Origin: Mytilus trossulus
Lineage: Eukaryota > Mollusca > Bivalvia > Mytilida > Mytilidae
NCBI RefSeq assembly: GCF_036588685.1
Contig: NC_086382.1
Coordinates: forward strand, 63,856,010-63,920,009
Direction: 5' to 3'
DNA length: 64,000 nucleotides
Shown here: piece by piece, positions 39,701 to 48,018 of the stretch
How positions within the stretch are numbered: position 1 is the first letter of the stretch
Layout: the number at the start of each line of letters is the position of its first letter
Position numbers and translations under genes: made by a program
The notes under the pieces: model-generated
The model's input: the letters and a program-made list of their open reading frames with translations, nothing else
Told to the model about the DNA's origin: nothing
Databases searched by the model: none

Positions 39701-39864
39701 TTTATTCAAGACACACACACTGATTACTTCCTTTATCATTGGTTTGAATATCCTATCAAAATTCTGAATAGTAACCATAAATTTCTATCATTAAAATTGT
39801 ATTTACCTGTTACTGTTAGAAGTACACATATCCAGGAGAAAAGGATAGATTTGATGTACACCAT
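24258..39864 (-). CDS. Gene C: receptor-like protein with ITIM-type tail (396 aa, six exons)
   Basis: Exons in transcript order: 39807-39864, 34424-34492, 33818-34201, 32980-33087, 25932-26022 and 24258-24738. They sum to 1191 bases, exactly 397 codons. Predicted order: signal peptide (1-19), short CP segment, six-cysteine domain (about 43-170), stalk (about 171-206), membrane helix (about 212-236) and a 160-residue cytoplasmic tail. The tail holds ITIM-like sites at Y265 (LKYNTL), Y364 (VEYAVV) and Y390 (VEYAII), plus GDYHTV (Y282) and GNYSSI (Y310). Such sites recruit SH2 phosphatases in known immune receptors; the role here is inferred. Introns hold a Penelope-like element, an antisense PIN-like ORF and a degenerate second membrane exon. 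An AATAAA (24234-24239) lies 19 bases past the stop. Ligand unknown. Confidence 0.82.
25523..25600 (-). pseudogene. Degenerate duplicate of the gene C membrane exon
   Basis: Reads GTTGTGGTTATTGATTTTTT...ATCATAATCATCAG before a donor GTAGAT. It aligns with exon 5 but has lost its 5' part, and the frame before and after the T-run does not agree. Not usable as an alternative exon. Confidence 0.7.
25932..26022 (-). CDS. Gene C exon 5, transmembrane helix
   Basis: Ninety-one bases, acceptor attttgtag, donor gtaaga. Encodes DTNSALYIGIGVGSAVVVIA and then LFVTIAIIIIR, a single membrane span with a GxGxG core shared with gene B. Confidence 0.87.
27202..27286 (-). ncRNA. tRNA-derived sequence with pol III A and B boxes
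   Basis: The minus strand has TAGCCGAGATG (27268-27278), a full match to the A-box pattern, and GGTTCGACTCC (27209-27219), a full match to the B-box, 48 bases apart. The ends do not pair as an acceptor stem, so this is not an intact tRNA. It is more likely the head of a SINE or an old tRNA pseudogene. Confidence 0.4.
27400..27475 (+). ncRNA. Second tRNA-like sequence, opposite strand
   Basis: Plus strand TAGCCGCGAGG (27409-27419) and TGTTCGAATCT (27460-27470) are one- or two-mismatch A and B boxes. Both units start TTGGTAGCCG and face each other, inverted about 130 bases apart. Confidence 0.35.
28079..28179. repeat. Fold-back element, 43-bp arms
   Basis: A perfect 27-base inverted match (ATAGATACAATGGATAAGCG...) extends with two mismatches to 43 bases. 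The loop is 15 bases with GCCCTGCGGGC. MITE-like. Confidence 0.8.
28581..28729. repeat. Fold-back element, 67-bp arms
   Basis: AACTAATCGTCGTATTTGAA...GGATTAAAC pairs with GTTTAATCC...CAAATACGGCGATTAGTT. The loop is about 15 bases (GAGTGCGCAGCACGA). The arms differ at only a few positions, so this is young or selected. MITE-like, with CpG-rich inner arms in an AT-rich setting. Confidence 0.85.
29651..31390 (+). pseudogene. Intronless PIN/XPG-like nuclease-fold protein, frameshifted tail
   Basis: 579 codons without introns, antisense inside a gene C intron. I recognise the protein type as one found in many copies in cnidarian and mollusc genomes, function unknown. Acidic motifs follow the PIN/XPG-like order: FDGY (D263), ADADVLI (D334, D336), EDTDLLVLL (D358, D360), and SGCDTTSKLYGVGK (416-428), which resembles the H3TH region of FEN1-type nucleases. 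Relatives I recall end in a Cys-rich tail. Here that tail lies in another frame (CNCKTYC...CRKHGLEC at 31333-31397) after a one-base loss or two-base gain near 31313, and a TAG interrupts it at 31423. The last 25 or so residues of the open frame are therefore not native. Probably a recent retrocopy or transposon-associated gene that has died. The Met at 29651 is the first available; the true start is uncertain. Confidence 0.75.
31391..31430 (+). pseudogene. Out-of-frame Cys-rich tail of the PIN-like protein
   Basis: Continues the shifted frame that starts near 31313: ...RKHGLECNISFGECRG and then TAG at 31423-31425, followed by SC. The Cys spacing is that expected for the family tail as I remember it. 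Confidence 0.6.
31431..32979. other. Gene C intron 4, right part
   Basis: A degenerate motif TTTCCAGTTTTTAGCGATTT with AGCAAAAA and TTTTAACCC recurs at about 31700, 31870 and 32040. Then comes an old retroelement tail copy at 32330-32485 (TCTTCCGGGTGCAGAAT ... CATTCTCAATTTTATT). No coding signal. Confidence 0.5.
32330..32485 (+). mobile_element. Retroelement 3' tail copy, diverged
   Basis: Order of words as in 38090-38250: GACCTCTTCCGGGTGCAGAA, GCTGCGTTGAAGAACTATTG, CATTTTCATTCTCAATTTTA. Confidence 0.55.
32980..33087 (-). CDS. Gene C exon 4, stalk (short form)
   Basis: Acceptor aattttag, donor gtaaag, 108 bases. Encodes an INC motif and a Lys/Thr/Gln-rich linker ending TIQDTPVS. It has one copy of the 13-residue METPKQ-like unit where A and B have two. 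Confidence 0.8.
33818..34201 (-). CDS. Gene C exon 3, six-cysteine extracellular domain
   Basis: Acceptor attgcaag and donor gtacgt bound 384 bases, joining as ADMCTTQYV... to ...GYCMQIYR. Cysteines are at domain positions 4, 34, 36, 67, 90 and 123 as in B. NQT and NGT are possible glycosylation sites. An internal Met in ADMC is not a start. Confidence 0.88.
34424..34492 (-). CDS. Gene C exon 2, short CP exon
   Basis: Sixty-nine bases between acceptor (tatttcag) and donor (gtaggt), phase 1 both sides. Encodes IQIVHLQTVPNPCPNVTPKS and TI, aligned with LQIAQLLSVPEPCPDITPSA in gene B. Confidence 0.82.
   Translation of the reverse strand: MYKLFTYKQFQIHVLMLLLNQQ
35110..35400 (+). repeat. Interspersed repeat, 'CTTGGTACAGGACATT' family
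   Basis: Contains TATACCGTTTATCAAAATTC, AACTAAAATTTAGGGAACC, TATAAGAGGAGAACTACGAC and TCCTGACTTGGTACAGGACA. Longest copy of the family in the window, in gene C intron 1. Confidence 0.6.
35640..38250 (+). mobile_element. Decayed Penelope-like retroelement with 3' tail
   Basis: Reverse-transcriptase blocks appear in order across several frames: GPMSHVITGDLNIVQD (35798), KGPKYRPPSIINWN, LAKDFVFAPANKAANN (36118), WLPKLHKTPYKYRFISSSSH (36335), FDFSTLYTTLPH, IFGIPMGTDCAPLIADLFLY (36815), then the palm motif FRYLDDIL at about 36955. It runs on to a stop at 37606. Many stops and frameshifts make it dead. The longest intact piece is 36892-37317 (141 codons). A non-coding 3' tail of about 640 bases follows and ends TTCCATTCTCAATTTTATT. 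Family membership is by motif recall. No GIY-YIG domain follows the reverse transcriptase here. It lies in gene C intron 1, opposite strand. Confidence 0.75.
38860..39330 (+). repeat. Mussel-type interspersed repeat
   Basis: Shows GTAGTCTTTCATTTTCTATG, TGTGGTTCCCTCGGTTTTTG and ACTTTTGATAAGCGGTATAC, matching words in 5540-5720. Lies in gene C intron 1 just before exon 1. Confidence 0.5.
39807..39864 (-). CDS. Gene C exon 1, signal peptide
   Basis: ATG at 39864 opens MVYIKSILFSWICVLLTVT plus one base, then donor GTAAAT. It is hydrophobic throughout with K5 near the start, as in a signal peptide. The phase matches exon 2. Confidence 0.78.
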
Positions 39865-41125
39865 TATGTTTTCGTCATAGCATGTCATTTGTCTATTTAT
39901 GTCTTAAATCTTACGGAAGTTTTAAATACATTGTAAACAGTAATGTACATGTTTTAACAGTTGAGTGATTTTGATTGTGGTTGATTTAAATATGCCACAT
40001 ACCAGGAGTGGATCATTTTCAATACCTTTTTAACACGTTTGACATTTGATCGATGTTAAGATACAATAAAATCCCATCAAACGTATAAAGGATACATGAA
40101 CGTTACTATGAAGTATTTCAGATCATTCAATGCATATAAATGTATTTGTATTTCTATATAACTGCATAGCATACGACTAACTCACACAGTGTGAAACTAT
40201 GTTTCAAATGAAAAGTCTCCACTTAATAAAGGCAATTGCTATAATATATTTTACTATAACAAGGGGTACAATCAAAATCACGTTATGGATATACACACAC
40301 CGGAAGTTACAGTCGAACTCGCCGCTTGAAAGGTTAGTAGTTGCATTATCTTGTTTATATCAATTAAATTTTGATTAATAAGTTGGCACACCGAATGCCG
40401 GATAGTATGTAGTTTTAAAATACACAATTGTTTTTGCTAGAAAGCGTGCAGTTATTGCAAACACCTCAACACAGTTCCAAATTTTCGACGGATAACTGTG
40501 TCGAAGTGTTAGCATTAACTGCACGCTTTCCAGCAAGGATAATTGTGTATTTCAAAACTAGATAGTATCCGACATTCGGTGCACTTTCTTATTTATTAAA
40601 TTTTATTGATATACATGTAAACAAGTGAATACGACTACTTACTTTTCAAGCGGTCTGCTCGACTGTTACTTCCGGTGTGTGTATATCTATCACGTGATAT
40701 TGATTGTACTCCTTGTATAAACCTTTCATATATTGCTTATCCTAAAGTTTTATTATGTGTAGTCTATATTTCTTTTAAACAACAACAATCACAAACTCGA
40801 TAAACTGAAGAAAAAATCTGTTATTGATAAAACTTTTATTTGATAAACATGCAATCCTTCCTTTAATGACCATCGAAATCTAATAAGATGAAGAAATATA
40901 CAAACAATACTGCCAAAGGCCTCCAGATTATTTTATTGAATAACATTATATCGATTACGTTTAATCAGGTGCGAAATACCAAAAAAGATCTTCGGACTGC
41001 CCTATACCTATACGCAAAAAAGGAAGTAGAAGTAAAAGTTTTATTTATGTAATAATAAGACGATATTTGTAGATGTCAACAACTGTCATAAGTGACCCAA
41101 TTTTGCTCTGAAATCGTCATTTTGT
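39865..41125. other. Upstream region of gene C
   Basis: Would contain the gene C promoter. I see no clear TATA or initiator that decides a start site. The fold-back element at 40255-40720 is about 400 bases upstream of the start codon. Confidence 0.4.
40255..40720. repeat. Large fold-back element, arms of about 220 bp
   Basis: The outer arm TATAACAAGGGGTACAATCA pairs with TGATTGTACTCCTTGTATA. ATATACACACACCGGAAGTTAC pairs across the centre with its complement, as do CAAGCGG words, the GTGCAGTTA/TAACTGCAC words and CACAATT words. The centre is near 40485 (CAGTTCC...GATAACTGTG). Arms are diverged but colinear throughout. Confidence 0.8.
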
Positions 41126-41129
41126 ATAT

Positions 41130-41495
41130 CATCGTATTGTTATGCATTTACTTTTCTACACTGGTTAGAGGTATAGGGGGAGGGTTGATATCTCACAAAC
41201 ATGTTTAACCCCGCCGCATTTTTGCGCCTGTCCCAAGTCAGGAGCCTCTGGCCTTTGTTAGTCTTGTATTATTTAAAATTTTAGTTTCTTGTGTACAATT
41301 TGGAAATTAGTATGGCGTTCATTATCACTGAACTAGTATATATTTGTTTAGGGGCCAGCTGAAGGACGCCTCCGGGTGCGGGAATTTCTCGCTACATTGA
41401 AGACCTGTTGGTGACCTTCTGCTGTTGTATTTTTTTATTTTGGTCGGGTTGTTGTCTCTTTGACACATTCCCCATTTCCATTCTCAATTTTATTT
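41130..41495 (+). mobile_element. 5'-truncated retroelement 3' tail, well preserved
   Basis: Near-identical to 37885-38250, from TGTTATGCATTTACTTTTCT through CCGCCGCATTTTTGCGCCTG to CCATTCTCAATTTTATT. Supports the end point of the Penelope-like element. Confidence 0.7.
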
Positions 41496-44100
41496 TGATT
41501 TGAAAAAAATCTCGGAACGATGGTGATTCCGTCATTTAAGTTTATCAGAAAGAATTCCAATTTATCCACTGCGATAAATTCCCCTCGGTTCATACATTTT
41601 GATAGCATTTAACTATTATTTGCAAGTCTTTGTCAAGACTGTTCAGTATATGTTACCTGTACCTATACATGCTATAGACAATTTGAAATGCTTCTGAAAA
41701 GTACTGAATTTACCGTAGTTGATCAGTTTGAACATTTTCTTAAAAACGGAACATGACTGAATAGTTTATTGGCCATGCAATTCAGATCTGACTTTATTTA
41801 GTTCAATAGTGCGTTTGACTAAAACAAATATAGCAAAACTTATGCCATCTAGTACAATTAATACGTACTCACTATTAACTTTTTATAAGCCAGTTTGGAT
41901 AACATCTATAAAAGTATGCTTCTTAAGCGCCTGTTTGACTATACCATCATTATAAGGACAAATATACAGATATGCAACGACATCATGACTTATGGCATTC
42001 AAATAATTATTTCTCAGTATAACATGTTAATAAAAGATTCATGATAACAATGAAAACGGAACTTGAGACATTTGCTGTTATATAAATCGATAGAGGAATT
42101 TTTTAGGTTGAACACTTTTGACCTACGACTGTATTTGAGATCTTCTATTATACATTTAGAAAAACCAGACGAATCGGAACTGAACACATGATATAAATGC
42201 ACCTAAGCATTCCAGTTTTGCATTTAAAAGCATAATAGAAATACTTCTTTGCGCAAGAGCACACAGGTTTGTAACTAAGATTACCTTAGCTGTAATTGGC
42301 AAAACTTTTAGGAATTTTGGTCCTCAATGCTCTTCAACTTCGTACTTTATTTGGACTTTTTAACTTTTTTGGATTCGAGCGTCACTGATGAGTCTTTTGA
42401 AGACGAAACGCGCGTCTGGCGTACATACAACATTTAGTCCTGGTATCTATGATGAGTTTATTTGTAACTTACGTTTATGGTTTTATCAGATCTTGAACGT
42501 TTATATGTGACGGACTTTTGATGTGAAGCAGTATTGGAGAGATGATAATAGTCAAAATACGCATTTGGTGTAAAAAATGAAATTTGCACCGTTTATATTA
42601 TAAAAACCTGTGCTAATGGAAGTACACCATTAATTCATTGCATCATTACTTTCTATGTCGAATTCCTCCATTTCAAGCAGGCGCACATCTTTGGTTTTAA
42701 GTTCAAATGAAGTGACAATCATTGCATGTCAAAGCAACACTCTATTGTGTCTTGTACTGAAAAAATCAGCATACTTTGATGGCATTTAAAAAAGAACTGG
42801 TCCCTGGAACGTCGGATGTAACAAAACAGGTACAGTTCTGACAAACAGACAAAATGTACCCTCTTTTGAAAATTTGGTGCAGTTATTTAATATTCAGAAT
42901 TTAAAGTCAAAACGTATTCTACAATGATATCCAGCTTTTATTTGATACCAAAAACACCTAAATATTCTACATATTTTGAAAGTTACACTCATGCGTATGA
43001 ACTATTTTGTGCTAAATATGTACTACTTTCTGGTATGCGCTTTCTGGCCGGGCCCGAATTAGTAGTGGATGGGTCGTTGTCTCTTTGACAAACTCCCTAT
43101 TTCCATTCTCAATTTTATTACACCCATAACAGAAACAAACTTGCTATATATACTTTAGCATTACTTTTTTTCATTCTATAATCTATTTCAAGCAATAAAA
43201 AACATATAAAGCTTTAGTCCAAATGCTATTCTACTAATTTTAAGCTCATATTTGACTGGTAGAAACATATTGGTTATTCAAAGAAAACTGCATATGGATA
43301 TCACCAAAGGTCAATATTTTTTTTTCGATATCATTGTTCTATTTATTAACTCTATTAGGAAAGCTATGTGCTTATTAAAAGTCATATTTTTATCAGAGTT
43401 TCTTCATTAAATAAAATTATATTATTCCAAACTGAAGACATAATTGAGAATATTGTTCCCCCTTTTTTCTTCAGATTCGAAAAGATCCTTTATTTTGTAT
43501 TATGTATACTCTTATGATACATGTATATCCCGGAGGATATCACCAACTCAGTGTGTTCCATAGTACTGGTATACAAATTTTCTGGATTTACCTTCATCAA
43601 AACATGGATCTAGTTTAACTGAAAATTTTGAAATTATTTAAAAACAATGCATATACCTTCCTTTGAAAATCTATGTATCGAGTCCGGATTTGATTTTCTT
43701 GCAGCGCATCTTGGTGTTATCAACACTTCGACATTTGTAAAAGGTTTTTTTGACACGTGCATCTTGACGAGAATTTAATTATCAAGTAATGGATCTGATG
43801 AAATGAAATTGCTACCGTTAACGTTTTCTTAAAATCTACAGTAACGGATGGATAAATTTTAAATGTTACTTATTTGTTATTAATTCAGCCAAAAAAAAAA
43901 ATCAAATGTTATGGGTTCAAAAACTCAAATCGTCATTCATATTTCCTAAAAGAATTTGAAATTTACCGAAAATTTTGTTTTTGGCGGGGTTTTAGGGTAA
44001 ACATTTCCGACATTTATTTATATCAAAAATGCGATGTGGTATATATAGGACAACTATTCATTAAATGTCAAATGACGTTGATGTATAAGCCATATTTTAT
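41496..44100. other. Intergenic DNA between genes C and B
   Basis: Contains the repeat at 42285-42475 and a short tail-family scrap at about 43072-43122 (TCGTTGTCTCTTTGACAAAC). A diverged 3960-type repeat lies near 43680. No gene seen. Confidence 0.45.
42285..42475 (+). repeat. GACGCGCGTTTCGTC-family repeat
   Basis: Reads TTTTGGTCCTCAATGCTCTT...GACGAAACGCGCGTCTGGCG, the opposite orientation to the copies at 2070 and 53140. Clean copy. Confidence 0.7.
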
Positions 44101-44189
44101 GAATATAAATAAAGGCAACAGTAGTATACCACTGTTCAAAACTCATAAATCCATGGACAAAAACAAAATCGGGGTAACATTTATAAGTA

Positions 44190-44885
44190 AAAAATCATTT
44201 AAATTAGTCCAAAACTGTCTAAATACGTTATTGTAAATAGTTTAAGCATGTCATTAATTCAGTTTTCAGTGTTCTTATACGCCAATCTAATAGTGAGGTT
44301 ATTTATGGGAACGGCAAATATATGCCTCCACCTAGAGGGCTCCGATTCAACAAAATTGCTGTATTTGTCCTATTAGAATCAAAATAATTCATGGAGGCTG
44401 GCATATATAGTGATTTTATCATGGGTTGTCTCTTTATCCCGATATTTTACCCCTCGCTATCGCTCAGGATATAATAACTGTCATAAAGGGTCAACCCGTG
44501 GTAAAATCGCGATATATTCAAACCCTATCAATTATTTCATAATTTTAACATGGCGTCCTTTAAACGCTTTGAGAACACCCGTGGTAACATATAAACATAT
44601 TACCTGGACTGTTCCGAACATACTCCCAAGTCTTATGTTTTTTTATGAATGAGGTACCCGACGTCAAAGAATAAAAAAATACACGCTTGTGAAACAGAAA
44701 GTCATCACAACGCGGGAAACGTTGCTACAATGTGGTATAAGCTTCCTTTTTTTTTTTTTTTATACATATAAGACATCATTTCAATTCATCCAAAACTATC
44801 TAAATACGTTATTGTAAAAAGTTTAAACATGTCACTAATTCAGTTTGCTTCGTTCTTTTACGCCAATTTTATAGTGCCTAACAGT
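44190..44885 (+). repeat. Direct repeat of about 110 bp flanking a 480-bp segment
   Basis: Copy 1 (about 44190-44297) and copy 2 (about 44775-44880) share CTAAATACGTTATTGTAAA, AGCATGTCATTAATTCAGTT or near variants, and TACGCCAAT. Between them lies a mussel-type repeat (ATATGCCTCCACCTAGAGGG; TTTACCCCTCGCTATCGCTC). Confidence 0.6.
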
Positions 44886-45543
44886 ATTTAGTATTACAAT
44901 AGGATGCTCATATGGATATATGATATCGCCAAGTAAGTACCAATCACGAGAAAACGGTAAAATATCATGTGGACCGATCGCTTCCATCAACCTGTAAGTC
45001 ATCGCGTCATTGTTATGACCTAGAAACCATATATGATGCATCTTTTTTTTTCTCCTGTGTCTCTAATTACTTACGTGTATATGAATAAAGTATATACGAC
45101 GATGTCCACTATAAAACCATTCTGGTTTTTGGTTGACGATTTATTATATGGTAGGTGACATCAATAGATCCAAGAGCTTCTCCCAATTCTGCCCAATCAC
45201 CATTCGTAAATTCCAAATTTTTTACTGACGGATATGTTATCATTGATCTGAGAGCTTGATGAAGAATTGACCAAATTTCTTTGATAGATTTATGAAATAA
45301 AATTTTGCTAACACCAAGAACAAATAGATAATAATCATTTTTTTTAAATATAAAGGCTACTGTGAATAGTATGTTCATCACAAATGTGTTAAAGTCAGTG
45401 TTTTTTTTCTTTTCTAGATAACAATTTAAACTATGAAATAATTGGCTTAAAGTTGAGGATGCATTTTGAAGAACATAGCACACCAAGAGGGGCAATACAA
45501 CTTGTTCCAGAAAAAGTAAAAAAAGGAAAAGGAGAGAGAACAC
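44835..45543 (-). pseudogene. Harbinger/PIF-type transposase pseudogene
   Basis: The upstream frame (45543 to 45109) ends ...YPSVKNLEFTNGDWAELGEA followed by LGSIDVTYHI. The reading then shifts to FYSGHRRIYFIHIHV near 45110-45060. A third block (45041 down to 44835) reads MHHIWFLGHNNDAMTYRL, ...LLGDIIYPYEHPIV. These match the conserved order in Harbinger-type DDE transposases as I know them: GAIDGTxH (first Asp), YYSGHRxxH, GFLGHxNDAxxF and LLGDKIYP (second Asp). At least one frameshift and the altered G to V after the first Asp show it is inactive. The first 70 or so residues are not recognisable. Confidence 0.65.
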
Positions 45544-45949
45544 ATGGAAATGTATAACATAATGTTGAAAGTAATTTTGCCAAAAGCACCATCAAGCTTT
45601 TTGGACCTCCTTCTTCTCATACAGATTAATAGTAGTCATTCAATTAAAATAGTATTTGTTTTGGTTCATTTGTTAATTAATGGTTCCCTTCATATATATA
45701 TATATTCGGAACGATATTCCACATATTGTAGAACTTTGTACAGCTTTTTCCCTTAAATGAAACTTGATTCATAATTAATGTACATCATCAATAATTAACA
45801 CATCTAAATCTTCATTTTTGATTACTTACTTAAGTGTATGTAATACTCGTTGAATTGAATGTTTCTTTTTTGATAGATTCATGTTAATTTTTGAATTGAT
45901 TAAATACTCCATCTTGTGTTTTAAATTTCAACAGTAAAATGGAGTAAAA

Positions 45950-46345
45950 GGGTTCAGGTAATTAAACATTATCAGGGCCTAAATTTAACAAATCAAAAAC
46001 AGAAGGCATATTGTTAGGAAAACACAAACATTGTAACGAAAAATATGAAAACATCAACTTTACAAACAAACCAGTAAAATGGTTAGGAGATTATTTTGGT
46101 TGTAATAAAAATGTTTGTCAAAAACTCAATGCTGAAAAACAATCAGAAAAGTCTGAGAAGATAATTAAAAACTGGGAGAAAAGAAATCTAACATTGTTGG
46201 GAAAAATAACAGTTATCAAATCACTGATTCTATCCAATATTACTTTTTAGCATCTGTTTCCCACATAGAAAAAGAATATATTGATAAATTTAAAAAAAAA
46301 TCATATTTCAATTCTTATGGAAAAGCAAAACTCAAAAGGTTAAAC
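45950..46345 (+). mobile_element. LINE reverse-transcriptase fragment
   Basis: Plus strand reads NKSKTEGILLGKHKH, then KPVKWLGDYFGCNK and NWEKRNLTLLGKITVIKSLI. This is the thumb-side region of non-LTR reverse transcriptases (K-TE--W-G, LG--FG, W-KRNLTL-GK--I-K). A stop follows at 46248, with further recognisable frame to about 46340. No 5' part. Clade not assigned. Confidence 0.65.
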
Positions 46346-46369
46346 GTAATGTATTAATAGTCATACAAG

Positions 46370-46720
46370 GTACCAGGATTATAATTTAATACGACAGACG
46401 TGCGTTTCGTTAACATAAGACTCATCAGTGACGCTCAAATAAAAATAGTTTTAAAGTGAAACAAGTACAAAGTTGAAGAGCAATGAGGGTCCAAAATGCC
46501 AAAAAAAAGTTGTTGCCAAATACGGTTAAGGTAATTTATTCCTGGGATTAGAAAATACTTAGTTTTCGAAAAATGTAAAGTTTGGTAAACAGAAAATTTA
46601 TAAAAATGACCATATAAATGATATTCATATCAACGCCGAAGTGCTGACTACTGAGCTGGTGAAACCCCCGGGGACGAAACGTCAATCAGCGGTGGCACCG
46701 ACCCAGTGATGTAAATAGTT
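46370..46720 (-). repeat. GACGCGCGTTTCGTC-family repeat, long copy
   Basis: Starts GGTACCAGGATTATAATTTA and CGACAGACGTGCGTTTCGTT, continues GTTGAAGAGCAATGAGGGTC, and ends ACTACTGAGCTGGTGAAACC...GGTGGCACCGACCCAGTGAT. It shows the full length of the family's unit. Confidence 0.65.
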
Positions 46721-47254
46721 AAGCTATGAAGTGCTAGATGGTCGTTTAAAAAAAAACCATACAAAATTAATACAAAAACCATTTAAACAGGGAAAATAAC
46801 GGTTCTAATTTATATTAGAACAAAATAAAATAGTCTTTTTGATCACTTTTGATAATAAGTCCATTAAAATAATTTAACGATCTTGTCTTGTTGACAATTT
46901 CGGCTTTAAAAAGATTCATCAATGTAGCATAGAATGAGACAATACTGAAAAATCAAAATGTCAAATTATCTCTATCTATTAAATTAGCCAGATATTAGAC
47001 AAATTGTGCATTTTACCCTCAAGTTTTATTTTAAGCTATATCGGCCGTTTTGGTTGACAGACATAGATATAATCAATAGACTAGATACTTCAAGGATAAT
47101 TGTGGTTAGGTTTAATACCAATTGCCACAGTAGTTTCAAAGGAGATTGTTTTTGTAACGATAATGGATGATGAATTCTAAGTGATGAAAATAAGTAACCT
47201 TACCAATCGAATTTAATGAATATTTAGTTTTTTTTTATTTTTCAAAGTGGAAGG

Positions 47255-47365
47255 TAGCAGGCTTATAATTGAATACGCCAGACGCACTTGTCGTCTTCAA
47301 AAGACTAATCTCTGATGCTATGATAAAGGTAAGTTATAAAGCCAAATAAGATCAAAGTTTAATTG
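47255..47365 (-). repeat. Short GACGCGCGTTTCGTC-family copy
   Basis: TTGAATACGCCAGACGCACTTGTCG, then AAAAGACTAATC. Fragment just downstream of the gene B stop. Confidence 0.5.
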
Positions 47366-47522
47366 CTCAACTGATATCATATCAGTGTAGAATGTACATG
47401 TATAAGAGACTCAATATTGATTGTTAAACTTACAAGTCTGTATTGATATGTAACAACAAACGTCAGTATAATGTATGGAGTGTAAAGGCTTCCAGAGTAT
47501 GAAAAGACTAGTTATTAATTAT

Positions 47523-48018
47523 TTATGCTTTTGATTTATCAACAACAGCATACTCGACATTGATATCATTTGGAGCACTAACGTGTTTTATGTTCTGGTC
47601 CATTATGTCACTTTTGTCGCTTTTGTCCACAACAGCATACTCTGCATTACTTCCAGCAGTCATATGTTTTAAATTATTACTCGTTTGTTCTTCAATTCGT
47701 GGTGTTTCTGATCTTTGTTTTATGGTGGATGATGACATAGTTCTTTTGTCGGATTTTGAACCATCCTTTGCAGGCATATTAACCATATCAACAGAGCTAT
47801 AGTTTCCATCGACTGTACTGTAGTCAGTACCTAAGTTATGTATCCTAGTTCTATTTTGTTTTAATTTTAGGTCAACTGTATGATAATCCCCTTCTATGAT
47901 GTCTTGTTGTTCAGATGCATTGTATAGACAATTATATTTTAATCCGTCAGAATCATCGTCATTGCTATCTATATCAGGTTGAACTTCAATACCATCCTTG
48001 TTTCTATTGCCTTTTCGC
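47523..48018 (-). CDS. Gene B exon 6, cytoplasmic tail and stop
   Basis: Acceptor aatttttgtag, begins RRKGNRNKDG, 496 bases to the stop at 47523. Rich in D, S and N with six tyrosines in YxxV/YxxL contexts. Confidence 0.9.
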
